From: Rhodobacter sp. | GTDB taxonomy: Bacteria > Pseudomonadota > Alphaproteobacteria > Rhodobacterales > Rhodobacteraceae | Direction of reading: 5' to 3' | Assembly (NCBI GenBank): GCA_027482795.1 | Contig: JAIXVS010000285.1 | Coordinates: 1 to 13,362 of the forward strand | DNA: 13,362 bases | Shown: positions 1-8,501 of the stretch, piece by piece | Position numbering within the stretch: the first letter of the stretch is position 1 | How the letters are laid out: every line of letters begins with the position of its first letter | Program-made: the position numbers and the translations under genes | Notes under the pieces: model-generated | Databases searched by the model: none | The model's input: only the letters and a program-made list of their open reading frames with translations | Told to the model about the DNA's origin: nothing

Positions 1-578
1 CGATTGTTCTGCACCCGCACCCTGCCTATGGCGGCACGATGAACAACAAGGTGACGTATAATTTGCATTATGCGTTCTATAACCTTGGCTTTACCGTGAT
101 GCGGTTTAACTTTCGCGGTGTGGGGCGTAGCCAAGGCGAATATGACGAAGGCATTGGCGAGTTGTCTGATGCCGCTTCGGCGCTGGATTACTTGCAGGCA
201 ATGAACCAAAATTCCAAACATTGCTGGGTTGCGGGGTTTTCCTTTGGCGCGTGGATTGGGATGCAGCTGCTGATGCGGCGGCCCGAGATTACAGGGTTTA
301 TCTCGGTGGCCCCGCCTGCGAACCTGTATGATTTTTCCTTTCTTGCGCCCTGCCCTGCATCGGGCCTGATCATCAACGGCAGCGCCGATAAGGTCGCCCC
401 GCCCAAAGATACCGTGTCTTTGGTGAACAAGCTGCACGAACAAAAGGGCATCACCATCACCCATGAAGTGGTCGAAGGCGCAGATCACTTTTTCAAGGAT
501 GAAGAGGCGCATATGAAGCCGATGCTGGATACGGTATCGACATATGTCAAACGGCGTCTGACCGAACAAACGAGGTAG
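1..578 (+). CDS. Alpha/beta hydrolase (COG2945-like), 5'-truncated by the window edge
   Basis: The frame is open from the left edge, so the true start lies outside the window. The first visible residues (positions 3-38) read IVLHPHPAYGGT and run directly into MNNKV; this HPHP...GGTMNNKV block is the N-terminal oxyanion-hole region of a small bacterial alpha/beta hydrolase family, so the ATG at 39 is internal rather than the start. Numbering from that Met, the nucleophile elbow is GFSFG with Ser68, the likely acid is Asp117 in NGSADK, and the likely catalytic His is His150 in GADHFF. A complete Ser-Asp-His triad is therefore present. No signal peptide can be judged because the N terminus is missing. 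Two nucleotides separate its stop from the next ATG, so it probably leads or belongs to a small operon with the 85-aa and HD-domain genes. The substrate is unknown; esterase or thioesterase chemistry is only a family-level guess. Confidence 0.88.
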   Translation, partial: IVLHPHPAYGGTMNNKVTYNLHYAFYNLGFTVMRFNFRGVGRSQGEYDEGIGELSDAASALDYLQAMNQNSKHCWVAGFSFGAWIGMQLLMRRPEITGFISVAPPANLYDFSFLAPCPASGLIINGSADKVAPPKDTVSLVNKLHEQKGITITHEVVEGADHFFKDEEAHMKPMLDTVSTYVKRRLTEQTR

Positions 579-580
579 CG

Positions 581-838
581 ATGGCGCTGATCAACGATCT
601 GACCGATGCCTTGGCGCGCGATGTGGTCGCGGCCATGGACGAGCTGGGCGATGACCGTTTTCACGAAAAAATATCCAAAGTGCTGCTGGATATGTCGCCT
701 ACCACGCAGGAGTTATACCTTGCCGCCATTCGCGGGCTGCTGGCCGAACGCAAGGCGCGCGCGTTTTTGAACGCGGCTTTGCAAGCCAAACGTGAAGGGC
801 GCACGGGCCCGCATCTGCATATGGACGTGGGCCATTGA
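581..838 (+). CDS. Small protein of unknown function (85 aa)
   Basis: I do not recognise this family. The ATG follows the hydrolase stop by 2 nt and has a GAGG ribosome-binding stretch at 572-575, which supports it as a real gene. The product is hydrophilic and looks mostly helical: two amphipathic-looking stretches (about residues 5-38 and 42-70) without a membrane segment, signal peptide or cysteine. The tail is His-rich (GPHLHMDVGH). Its stop overlaps the TTG start of the HD-domain gene in a TTGA junction, the arrangement expected for translational coupling. A role together with the HD-domain hydrolase or the alpha/beta hydrolase is an inference from this packing only. Confidence is for it being a real gene, not for any function. 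Confidence 0.75.
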   Translation: MALINDLTDALARDVVAAMDELGDDRFHEKISKVLLDMSPTTQELYLAAIRGLLAERKARAFLNAALQAKREGRTGPHLHMDVGH

Positions 839-1428
839 CGCAGCGGCTAGAGGCCCAATTTGCCTTTTTGAACGAGGCGGATCGGCTGAAATCCGTGCTG
901 CGCGCAACCACGCTGGTCGATGGATCGCGCCCTGAAAATTCAGGCGAACATAGTTGGCATTTGGCGCTGTATGCCATGGTTTTGGCCGACCAAGCGGGGC
1001 CTGATGTGGACATCACCCGCGTCATCAAGATGCTGATTTTGCACGATTTGGTGGAAATTGACGTGGGCGATGTGCCTATTCATTCCGCAAATGGGCAGGC
1101 TCACGGCAGTACAGATGTACAATTGGCCGAATCCCGCGCCGCAGACCGTATTTTCGGCCTGCTTCCGCCCGACCTTGCCACCCCCTTTCGCGCTCTGTGG
1201 GATGAGTTTGAGGCCGCCCAGACCTCCGACGCGATTTTCGCCAAAAGCTTGGACCGCGTGCAGCCTGTCATGGCAAATTTACAATCGGGTGGTGGAACTT
1301 GGATCACCTATCAGGTGACCGAAGAACAGCTTCATTCCCGCGTGGGCAGCAAAATCGCGCGCGGCGCGCCACGGCTGTGGGAGTGGATTGCCGCCAAATG
1401 CGCGGCCTACTTTCGCAGACCAGCTTAG
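835..1428 (+). CDS. HD-domain hydrolase, YfbR/HDDC2-type 5'-deoxynucleotidase-like
   Basis: This 197-residue protein carries the metal-binding signature of HD phosphohydrolases: His39 in EHSWH, His70-Asp71 in ILHD, and Asp140 in SLDRVQP, with Glu74 and Asp77 after the HD pair in the arrangement seen in YfbR/HDDC2-type enzymes. Members of that group dephosphorylate deoxyribonucleoside 5'-monophosphates in the cytoplasm; the exact substrate here is inferred. The start is taken as TTG at 835, which overlaps the upstream stop (TTGA) and leaves the conserved DRLKSVLR...DGSR...E..EHSWH block intact; no ATG lies early enough to keep it. No strong Shine-Dalgarno is evident before the TTG, so translation may depend on coupling to the 85-aa gene. 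It is the last gene of the three-gene unit; icd starts 91 nt later with its own candidate promoter. Confidence 0.85.
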   Translation: MTQRLEAQFAFLNEADRLKSVLRATTLVDGSRPENSGEHSWHLALYAMVLADQAGPDVDITRVIKMLILHDLVEIDVGDVPIHSANGQAHGSTDVQLAESRAADRIFGLLPPDLATPFRALWDEFEAAQTSDAIFAKSLDRVQPVMANLQSGGGTWITYQVTEEQLHSRVGSKIARGAPRLWEWIAAKCAAYFRRPA

Positions 1429-1439
1429 ACACTAATTTC

Positions 1440-1458
1440 GGTATACCATCGCATACCA
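1440..1458. promoter_or_regulatory. Palindrome and direct repeat upstream of icd (possible operator)
   Basis: GGTATACC at 1440-1447 is a perfect 8-nt palindrome. ATACCA occurs at 1443-1448 and again at 1453-1458, exactly one helical turn apart. The block ends 2 nt before the candidate -35 element of icd, where an activator or repressor could sit. GGTATACC-type half-sites are known from FadR-type GntR operators, but assigning a regulator is speculative. Confidence 0.3.
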
Positions 1459-1460
1459 CC

Positions 1461-1489
1461 TTTCCAAGCAGCCCGTTTTCCGCTATACG
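1461..1489 (+). promoter_or_regulatory. Candidate sigma-70-type promoter of icd
   Basis: TTTCCA (1461-1466) and TATACG (1484-1489) each match 4 of 6 consensus positions and are separated by 17 nt. Transcription would begin near 1496, some 25 nt before the icd ATG. The intergenic gap after the HD gene is only 91 nt, and this is the best pair of hexamers I see in it. Confidence 0.35.
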
Positions 1490-1519
1490 CGCGCCATCAC
1501 AGCAACCAAGGGGCATGAT

Positions 1520-2734
1520 ATGACCAAAATCAAAGTCGCCAATCCCGTTGTCGAACTCGACGGCGATGAGATGACCCGCATCATCTGGGATTTCATCAAG
1601 CAAAAGCTGATCCTGCCCTATTTGGACATTGATCTGAAATACTACGATCTGGGCATCGAAGAGCGTGACCGCACGAATGACCAAATCACCATCGATTCGG
1701 CGGAAGCGATCAAGAAATACGGCGTGGGCGTCAAATGCGCGACCATCACGCCAGACGAGCAGCGGGTGCAAGAATTCGGCCTGAAACAAATGTGGAAGTC
1801 CCCGAATGGCACAATCCGCAACATTCTGGGCGGCGTGATTTTCCGCGAGCCGATCATCTGCAAAAACGTGCCCCGCCTTGTGCCTGGCTGGACGAAACCC
1901 ATCGTCATCGGCCGCCACGCCTTTGGCGATCAATACCGCGCGACCGATTTCCATTTTCCAGGTGCAGGTAAGCTGACGATGAAATTCGTGGGCAACGATG
2001 GCACTGTCATTGAACGCGACGTCTATTCCGCCCCTTCGGCGGGCGTTTATATGGGCATGTATAACTTGGATGACAGCATCCATGATTTCGCCCGCTCGTC
2101 CTTCAACTATGGGCTGCTGAAGGGCTGGCCTGTGTATCTGTCGACGAAAAACACGATTCTTAAGGCATATGATGGCCGCTTTAAGGACATCTTCGCCAAG
2201 GTCTACGCCGAAGAGTTTGAAGATCAGTTCAAAAAGGCGGGCATCACTTACGAGCATCGTCTCATCGACGATATGGTGGCATCGGCGATGAAATGGTCGG
2301 GCGGCTATGTCTGGGCCTGTAAGAATTACGACGGCGATGTGCAGTCCGACACGGTTGCGCAGGGCTTTGGCTCGCTGGGCCTGATGACCTCGGTTTTGAT
2401 GACGCCCGATGGCAAGATCGTCGAGGCAGAGGCCGCGCATGGCACGGTGACGCGCCACTACCGCGAACATCAAAAGGGCAAAGCGACCTCCACCAATTCG
2501 GTCGCATCCATTTTTGCATGGACGGGCGGCCTAAAGCACCGCGCGAAACTCGACAGCAATGACCAACTGATGCGCTTTGCCACAACCTTGGAAAAGGTGA
2601 CAGTGGACGCAGTGGAAGATGGCTGGATGACCAAAGACTTGGCCCTGCTGGTTGGGCCAGACCAGAAATGGCTGACCACGATGGGCTATTTGGAAAAGGT
2701 CGATGAATATCTGAACAAGGCGCTTGTCGGCTAG
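1520..2734 (+). CDS. icd: NADP-dependent isocitrate dehydrogenase, homodimeric eukaryote-like type
   Basis: The 404-residue product catalyses oxidative decarboxylation of isocitrate to 2-oxoglutarate with NADP+ in the TCA cycle and supplies NADPH in the cytoplasm. It belongs to the dimeric subfamily shared with eukaryotic IDH1/2 rather than the E. coli type. Substrate-binding residues are in place: Ser94-Asn96-Arg100 (KSPNGTIRN), Arg109, Arg132 and Tyr139, then Lys210 (STK). Metal-binding aspartates are Asp250, Asp273 and Asp277 (IDDM and YDGDVQSD). The NADP-binding segment is HGTVTRH at 307-313. Length is the one usual for alphaproteobacteria. The ATG is preceded by AAGGGG (1508-1513) at good spacing. 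It appears monocistronic: its own candidate promoter upstream and strong hairpins immediately downstream. Nothing is truncated or missing. Confidence 0.98.
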   Translation: MTKIKVANPVVELDGDEMTRIIWDFIKQKLILPYLDIDLKYYDLGIEERDRTNDQITIDSAEAIKKYGVGVKCATITPDEQRVQEFGLKQMWKSPNGTIRNILGGVIFREPIICKNVPRLVPGWTKPIVIGRHAFGDQYRATDFHFPGAGKLTMKFVGNDGTVIERDVYSAPSAGVYMGMYNLDDSIHDFARSSFNYGLLKGWPVYLSTKNTILKAYDGRFKDIFAKVYAEEFEDQFKKAGITYEHRLIDDMVASAMKWSGGYVWACKNYDGDVQSDTVAQGFGSLGLMTSVLMTPDGKIVEAEAAHGTVTRHYREHQKGKATSTNSVASIFAWTGGLKHRAKLDSNDQLMRFATTLEKVTVDAVEDGWMTKDLALLVGPDQKWLTTMGYLEKVDEYLNKALVG

Positions 2735-2740
2735 TGTTGT

Positions 2741-2782
2741 AGGGGGGTGCAGGTCTGCGAGCACGCTCGCAGACTTCCCCCT
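2741..2782. repeat. Strong hairpin just after icd, probable transcript end or stabiliser
   Basis: GTCTGCGAGC (2753-2762) and GCTCGCAGAC (2765-2774) are perfect 10-nt inverted arms. An outer AGGGGG (2741-2746) can also pair with CCCCCT (2777-2782) across a small bulge. It starts 7 nt after the icd stop. No T-run follows, so it is not a textbook intrinsic terminator; it may stabilise the mRNA 3' end or act with a termination factor. Confidence 0.65.
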
Positions 2783-2794
2783 CGCTTTGCTCAC

Positions 2795-2875
2795 CCCCCG
2801 AGGATATTTTCAGAGCGAGGAAGACAATTTGACTCACATTGTCGGCTTCCTCGCTCAAGAAATATCCCACGGGGG
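2795..2875. repeat. 81-nt interrupted inverted repeat (Rhodobacterales-type intergenic element)
   Basis: Four stem blocks nest in order: CCCCCG (2795-2800) with CGGGGG (2870-2875); GGATATTT (2802-2809) with AAATATCC (2860-2867); AGCGAGGAAG (2814-2823) with CTTCCTCGCT (2846-2855); and ACAAT (2824-2828) with ATTGT (2838-2842). The loop is nine nt (2829-2837) and contains GACTC, a GANTC methylation-type site. The CCCGAGGATATTT core resembles sequence that I recall as frequent between Rhodobacterales genes, which suggests a dispersed repeat; copy number cannot be tested here. Confidence 0.75.
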
Positions 2876-2877
2876 AA

Positions 2878-2899
2878 GCCGCTGCCCCTTTGCAGCGGC
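2878..2899. repeat. Hairpin GCCGCTGC / GCAGCGGC
   Basis: Perfect 8-nt arms (2878-2885 and 2892-2899) surround a six-nt loop. It abuts the next hairpin without a gap and belongs to the same array between icd and the YitT gene. Confidence 0.65.
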
Positions 2900-2920
2900 G
2901 CGGGGGTGTGAAACCCCCGC
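2900..2920. repeat. Hairpin GCGGGGGT / ACCCCCGC
   Basis: Perfect 8-nt arms (2900-2907 and 2913-2920) surround a five-nt loop. It is the last of the four hairpins and ends 26 nt before the TTG start of the YitT-like gene, so it would lie in that gene's leader if transcription reads through. Confidence 0.65.
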
Positions 2921-2946
2921 TACGACGTTTGTGAAAGGCACCGCAG

Positions 2947-3549
2947 TTGACCGAAACGCCCAAACATTCCACCCTCGATGATGCGCAAGGCCTACTCTAC
3001 GGATCATCTATGGCCGCCTTTGGCGTTGTGATCCTATCGCATTTGGGTTTGATTACGGGGCAGACGGCGGGGCTGGCGCTGCTGATATCTTATGCCACGG
3101 GCTGGGGCTTTGGCCCTGTGTTCTTTGCACTGAACCTGCCGTTCTATGCCTTAGGCTATCAGCGCATGGGGGCGGCTTTTGTGGCCAAGACCTTTATCGC
3201 CGTGGGGCTGGTGGCCGGCCTGTCCACCCTGCTGCCCCATTACATCCGCTTTGACATGCTCAACCCCGCCATCGGGGCCGTGCTGTTTGGCTTTGCCACA
3301 GGATCGGCGCTGCTGGCGCTGTTTCGCCATGGGGCCAGCCTTGGCGGCATTGGGATTGTGGCGCTGTGGCTGCAAGACAAAACAGGCTTTCGCGCGGGCT
3401 ACACGCAAATGCTGGTGGACGGCGCGATTTTTGTCGCCGCTTTGGCCCTGCTGCCCCTGCCCCAAGTGGCCTATTCTGCCCTTGGCGCGTTGGTGGTGAA
3501 TATGGTGATTGCGCTGAACCATTCGCGTGACCGCTATATCGCGCGCTAG
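2947..3549 (+). CDS. YitT-family (DUF161-type) membrane protein, short form
   Basis: The 200-residue product is strongly hydrophobic, with about five to six membrane spans (roughly residues 20-50, 54-71, 78-97, 106-126, 132-143 and 157-190). The first block, DDAQGLLYGSSMAAFGVVIL followed by the GLITGQTAGLALL stretch, is the pattern of YitT-type inner-membrane proteins, whose substrate is not established. Many members of about 280 residues carry a C-terminal soluble DUF2179 domain; this one stops after the last span, so it is a membrane-only version. The start is TTG at 2947, preceded by AAAGG (2934-2938) at suitable spacing; the first in-frame ATG (Met22) would delete part of the first span. 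It sits alone between the hairpin array and typA. The family call is by pattern and is fairly secure; transport function is inference. Confidence 0.85.
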   Translation: MTETPKHSTLDDAQGLLYGSSMAAFGVVILSHLGLITGQTAGLALLISYATGWGFGPVFFALNLPFYALGYQRMGAAFVAKTFIAVGLVAGLSTLLPHYIRFDMLNPAIGAVLFGFATGSALLALFRHGASLGGIGIVALWLQDKTGFRAGYTQMLVDGAIFVAALALLPLPQVAYSALGALVVNMVIALNHSRDRYIAR

Positions 3550-3634
3550 GCTTAGTTTCGCTGGGGGGCTGGCAATTCGCCGCGCGCCCGTGTAAGGCGC
3601 TCGCAACCGCAGAAACTGGAAAAGAGAACGCCCG

Positions 3635-5455
<1,821 letters not shown>

Positions 5456-5460
5456 TCACA

Positions 5461-5488
5461 AAAAAACCAGCCGAAAGGCTGGTTTTTT
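5461..5488. terminator. Perfect bidirectional intrinsic terminator between typA and the DUF1330 gene
   Basis: AAAAAACCAGCC (5461-5472) and GGCTGGTTTTTT (5477-5488) are perfect 12-nt complementary arms around a GAAA tetraloop. The six-T tail on the plus strand ends typA. The six-A run on the other side becomes a T-tail on the minus strand and ends the alaS-DUF1330 transcript, whose last stop lies 31 nt away. One element thus serves both convergent units. Confidence 0.93.
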
Positions 5489-5518
5489 CTTCGGCCGATG
5501 TTGGGTTTTGCTAACGGT

Positions 5519-5812
5519 TTATTCGCCAATTTCCTCTACAGCCATCAAATCGCGCACTGATGCCCCTTTGGCATGGGCAAGGGCTGCCTGATAGTCGGGC
5601 GAATTGTAGCAATCGACCGCCGCTTGCAGGGACGGAAACCGCGCCACCACATTGCGCGGGCGGTCGCGCCCTTCTAGCTGCACATATTTGCCGCCGCGCG
5701 CAAGGAATACACCGCCATGGGCGGCGATGGCCACTGTCGCGCCTTTGGCATATTCGGCGTAGGCCTCGGGGTTGGACACCTCGACATGGGCAATCCATAA
5801 AGCGGTTGGCAT
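5519..5812 (-). CDS. DUF1330 family protein (97 aa)
   Basis: The product has the length and layout of DUF1330 proteins, small alpha+beta proteins related to dimeric ferredoxin-like barrels. The opening block ALWIAHVEVSNPEAYAEYAK, the central GGVFLARGG, and the VVARFPSLQAAVDCYNSPDY block fit that family. The biochemical role of the family is not established. The ATG lies 3 nt after the alaS stop and uses an AAAGGA ribosome-binding site within the last alaS codons (5819-5824), so it is almost certainly co-transcribed and perhaps translationally coupled with alaS. The shared terminator at 5461-5488 ends the unit. No signal peptide or membrane segment is visible. Confidence 0.88.
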   Translation of the reverse strand: MPTALWIAHVEVSNPEAYAEYAKGATVAIAAHGGVFLARGGKYVQLEGRDRPRNVVARFPSLQAAVDCYNSPDYQAALAHAKGASVRDLMAVEEIGE

Positions 5813-5815
5813 GGT

Positions 5816-8473
5816 TTATCCTTTCATCGCTGCGCGCACAGCGTCCAGCGCGCTATCTGCCAGTGCAAAATCATTGCCCCCCGCCTGCGCCATATCGGGG
5901 CGGCCCCCGCCACCTTTGCCGCCCATGGCTTCGGCGGCGGCTTTGACCAGCGTCACGGCGGAAATCTTACCCGTCAAATCGGCGGTCACCCCTGCGGCCA
6001 CGGCAGGTTTGCCGCCCGTATCGGCGATCAGCACCACTGCACCCGAGCCGATCTGCGCTTTGTATTGATCGATCAGCGCGGGCAGGTCTTTGCCCGATAC
6101 ACCCTGAACGGTTTGAGCGATCAGCTGAATGCCGTTGATGGTTTCCGCTTCGGCAGCGCCTTTGGCCCCGCCGCCCATCGCCAAATCGCGGCGCAACTGG
6201 GCAACCTCATTCGCCAGTGCGCGGCGCTCGTCCGCCAGCGCGGTAACGCGGGCCAACACATCGCCCGCGTGGGTTTTCAGCGCATTTGCCACATCTGACA
6301 GCCGCTTGTCCTGTTCGCGCAAGTAATCGAGCGCCACCTGCCCCGTCAGTGCCTCGATCCGGCGCACGCCAGCGCTGGATGCAGAATCGGACAAAAGTAC
6401 AAATGCGCCAATATCCCCCGTGCGCGCCACATGGGTGCCGCCGCACAGTTCCAGCGAATAGGTCGCACCATCTGCGCCCTTGTTCGACCCATCCAATTTG
6501 CCCATGGACACCACGCGCACTTCCTCGCCGTATTTCTCGCCAAACAGGGCCTGCGCGCCAAGGGCGCGGGCATCGTCAGGGGTCATGATGCGGGTTTCAA
6601 CGGCGGTGTTCTGGCGGATAAAGGCGTTCACCTCGCCCTCGACACCGCGCAAATCGCCTTCGGTCAGGGCGGCGGAGTGGGAAAAATCGAACCTTAACCG
6701 CCCATCGGCATTCAGGCTGCCTTTTTGCGCAACATGATCGCCAAGCGCGCGGCGCAGCGCCTCGTGCAGCAGGTGCGTGGCCGAATGGGCCGCGCGAATG
6801 GCGCTGCGGCGGGCGTGATCGACAGTCAGCTTCGCGCCCTGCTGCGGTTTGATTGTGCCATCGACCACGCGGGCGATATGTTGAAACACGCCTTGGGCCT
6901 TGCGCGTGTCGGTAATCTCGGCGCGGCCCGTCGCGGTTTGCAGCGTTCCAACATCGCCCACTTGGCCCCCGCTTTCGCCGTAAAATGGGGTTTGGTTGAC
7001 AGTGATGACAATGTCATCGCCAAGGTTCGCCACATCAAGTTTCGCGCCATCTTTGACAAGGGCAACAATCTGGCCCTCGGCCTGTTCAAGGTCATAGCCC
7101 AAAAACTCGGTTGGCCCCGCCTCTTGCGCCAGTTCAAACCAAATTGCAGCATCGGCGGCCCCGCCTGCGCCGCTCCACGATGCGCGGGCCTTGGCGCGCT
7201 GTTCGTCCATCGCCGCCTCGAACCCTGCGGTATCCACCCCGCGCCCCTGCTCGCGCAGCGCGTCTTGGGTCAAATCCAGCGGAAAGCCGTAGGTGTCATA
7301 CAGTTTGAACGCGGCCGCACCCGGCAAATCGGCCCCTTCGGGGATGCGGGCCAGCTCGTCATCCAGCAGGCGAAGGCCACGGTCTAGCGTGGTGCGGAAA
7401 CGGGTTTCTTCCAGCCGCAGGGTTTCTTCGATCATGCCTTGCGCGCGGGTGAGTTCGGGATAGGCCACGCCCATTTGTGCGACCAGTGCGGGCACCAGCC
7501 TGTGCATCACAGGGTCGGCCGCGCCCAGCATATGCGCGTGGCGCATGGCGCGGCGCATGATGCGGCGCAAAACATAGCCGCGCCCCTCATTAGAGGGGGT
7601 CACGCCATCGGCAATTAGGAACGATGTGCTGCGCAGATGGTCGGCAATCACGCGGTGGTGGGTTTTGCCAGCGCCGTCAGGGTCGGAATTGGTGACATGG
7701 GCCGATGCCTCGATCAGCGCGCGCATCAGGTCGGTGTCGTAATTGTCATGCTTGCCTTGCAGTAGCGCGCCGATCCGTTCCAGCCCCATGCCCGTGTCGA
7801 TAGACTGCATGTCCAAGGGTTTCAGCGTGCCATCGGCAAACTGTTCGTTTTGCATGAACACGTTGTTCCAAATTTCAATGAAACGGTCGCCGTCTTCATC
7901 CGCGCTGCCGGGCGGGCCGCCCCAGATTTTATCGCCGTGATCGTAGAAAATTTCCGTGCACGGCCCGCAAGGCCCCGTGGGCCCCATGCGCCAAAAGTTA
8001 TCGTCCGATGCGATGCGGATGATGCGGTCTTCGGGCAGGCCTGCGATTTTCTTCCAGAGGTTCGCCGCCTCGTCATCTGTGTGATAGACGGTGACGGTCA
8101 GTTTGCTGGGGGCCAGCGCGAAATCTTTGGTCAGCAATTCCCATGCAAAGGAAATGGCCTGTTCTTTGAAATAATCGCCAAAGCTGAAATTGCCCAGCAT
8201 TTCAAAAAACGTATGGTGGCGCGCGGTGTAGCCGACATTGTCCAAATCATTATGCTTGCCGCCCGCGCGCACGCATTTTTGCGCGGTGGTCGCGCGTTTG
8301 TAGGGACGGGTTTCAACCCCTGTGAAGCAGTTCTTGAACTGCACCATGCCCGAATTTGTAAACATCAAGGTCGGGTCATTGCGCGGCACCAGCGGGCTGC
8401 TGTCGACGCGCGCATGGCCATTGCGTTCAAAGAAATTCAGATAGGTCGAGCGGATATCGTTCAGCGAGGCCAT
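5816..8473 (-). CDS. alaS: Alanyl-tRNA synthetase
   Basis: The 885-residue protein charges tRNA-Ala in the cytoplasm and is close to the usual bacterial length of about 875. The class II catalytic core occupies roughly residues 1-240, with the motif 2 region HHTFFEMLGNFSFGDYFK (86-103), the PTGPCGPCTEI loop (165-175) and the motif 3 block DTGMGLERIGALL (226-238). The tRNA-recognition region follows. The editing domain has its zinc ligands, His563 and His567 (HSATHLLH) with Cys677 and His681 (CGGTH), which clear mischarged Ser/Gly-tRNA. The C-terminal oligomerisation domain ends with the Gly-rich GGKGGGGRPDMAQAGG segment (851-866), as in DHHA1 domains. The ATG has GGAG about 6 nt upstream. It is downstream of recA but separated by the recA terminator and has a candidate promoter of its own. 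I see no T-box or other leader element. Confidence 0.98.
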   Translation of the reverse strand: MASLNDIRSTYLNFFERNGHARVDSSPLVPRNDPTLMFTNSGMVQFKNCFTGVETRPYKRATTAQKCVRAGGKHNDLDNVGYTARHHTFFEMLGNFSFGDYFKEQAISFAWELLTKDFALAPSKLTVTVYHTDDEAANLWKKIAGLPEDRIIRIASDDNFWRMGPTGPCGPCTEIFYDHGDKIWGGPPGSADEDGDRFIEIWNNVFMQNEQFADGTLKPLDMQSIDTGMGLERIGALLQGKHDNYDTDLMRALIEASAHVTNSDPDGAGKTHHRVIADHLRSTSFLIADGVTPSNEGRGYVLRRIMRRAMRHAHMLGAADPVMHRLVPALVAQMGVAYPELTRAQGMIEETLRLEETRFRTTLDRGLRLLDDELARIPEGADLPGAAAFKLYDTYGFPLDLTQDALREQGRGVDTAGFEAAMDEQRAKARASWSGAGGAADAAIWFELAQEAGPTEFLGYDLEQAEGQIVALVKDGAKLDVANLGDDIVITVNQTPFYGESGGQVGDVGTLQTATGRAEITDTRKAQGVFQHIARVVDGTIKPQQGAKLTVDHARRSAIRAAHSATHLLHEALRRALGDHVAQKGSLNADGRLRFDFSHSAALTEGDLRGVEGEVNAFIRQNTAVETRIMTPDDARALGAQALFGEKYGEEVRVVSMGKLDGSNKGADGATYSLELCGGTHVARTGDIGAFVLLSDSASSAGVRRIEALTGQVALDYLREQDKRLSDVANALKTHAGDVLARVTALADERRALANEVAQLRRDLAMGGGAKGAAEAETINGIQLIAQTVQGVSGKDLPALIDQYKAQIGSGAVVLIADTGGKPAVAAGVTADLTGKISAVTLVKAAAEAMGGKGGGGRPDMAQAGGNDFALADSALDAVRAAMKG

Positions 8474-8501
8474 GGGCTACTCCAGCAAAAAATCTGGTCT
8501 T

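Noticed and set aside
1304..2473. Long minus-strand open frame (389 codons) antisense to icd
   Set aside because: It is a codon-bias shadow of a GC-rich conserved gene; the protein has no recognisable domain, and icd on the plus strand is beyond doubt.
3550..3634. Promoter or terminator in the yitT-typA gap
   Set aside because: I could not find hexamers with acceptable spacing or a stem of more than a few pairs, so nothing is annotated there beyond the typA ribosome-binding site.
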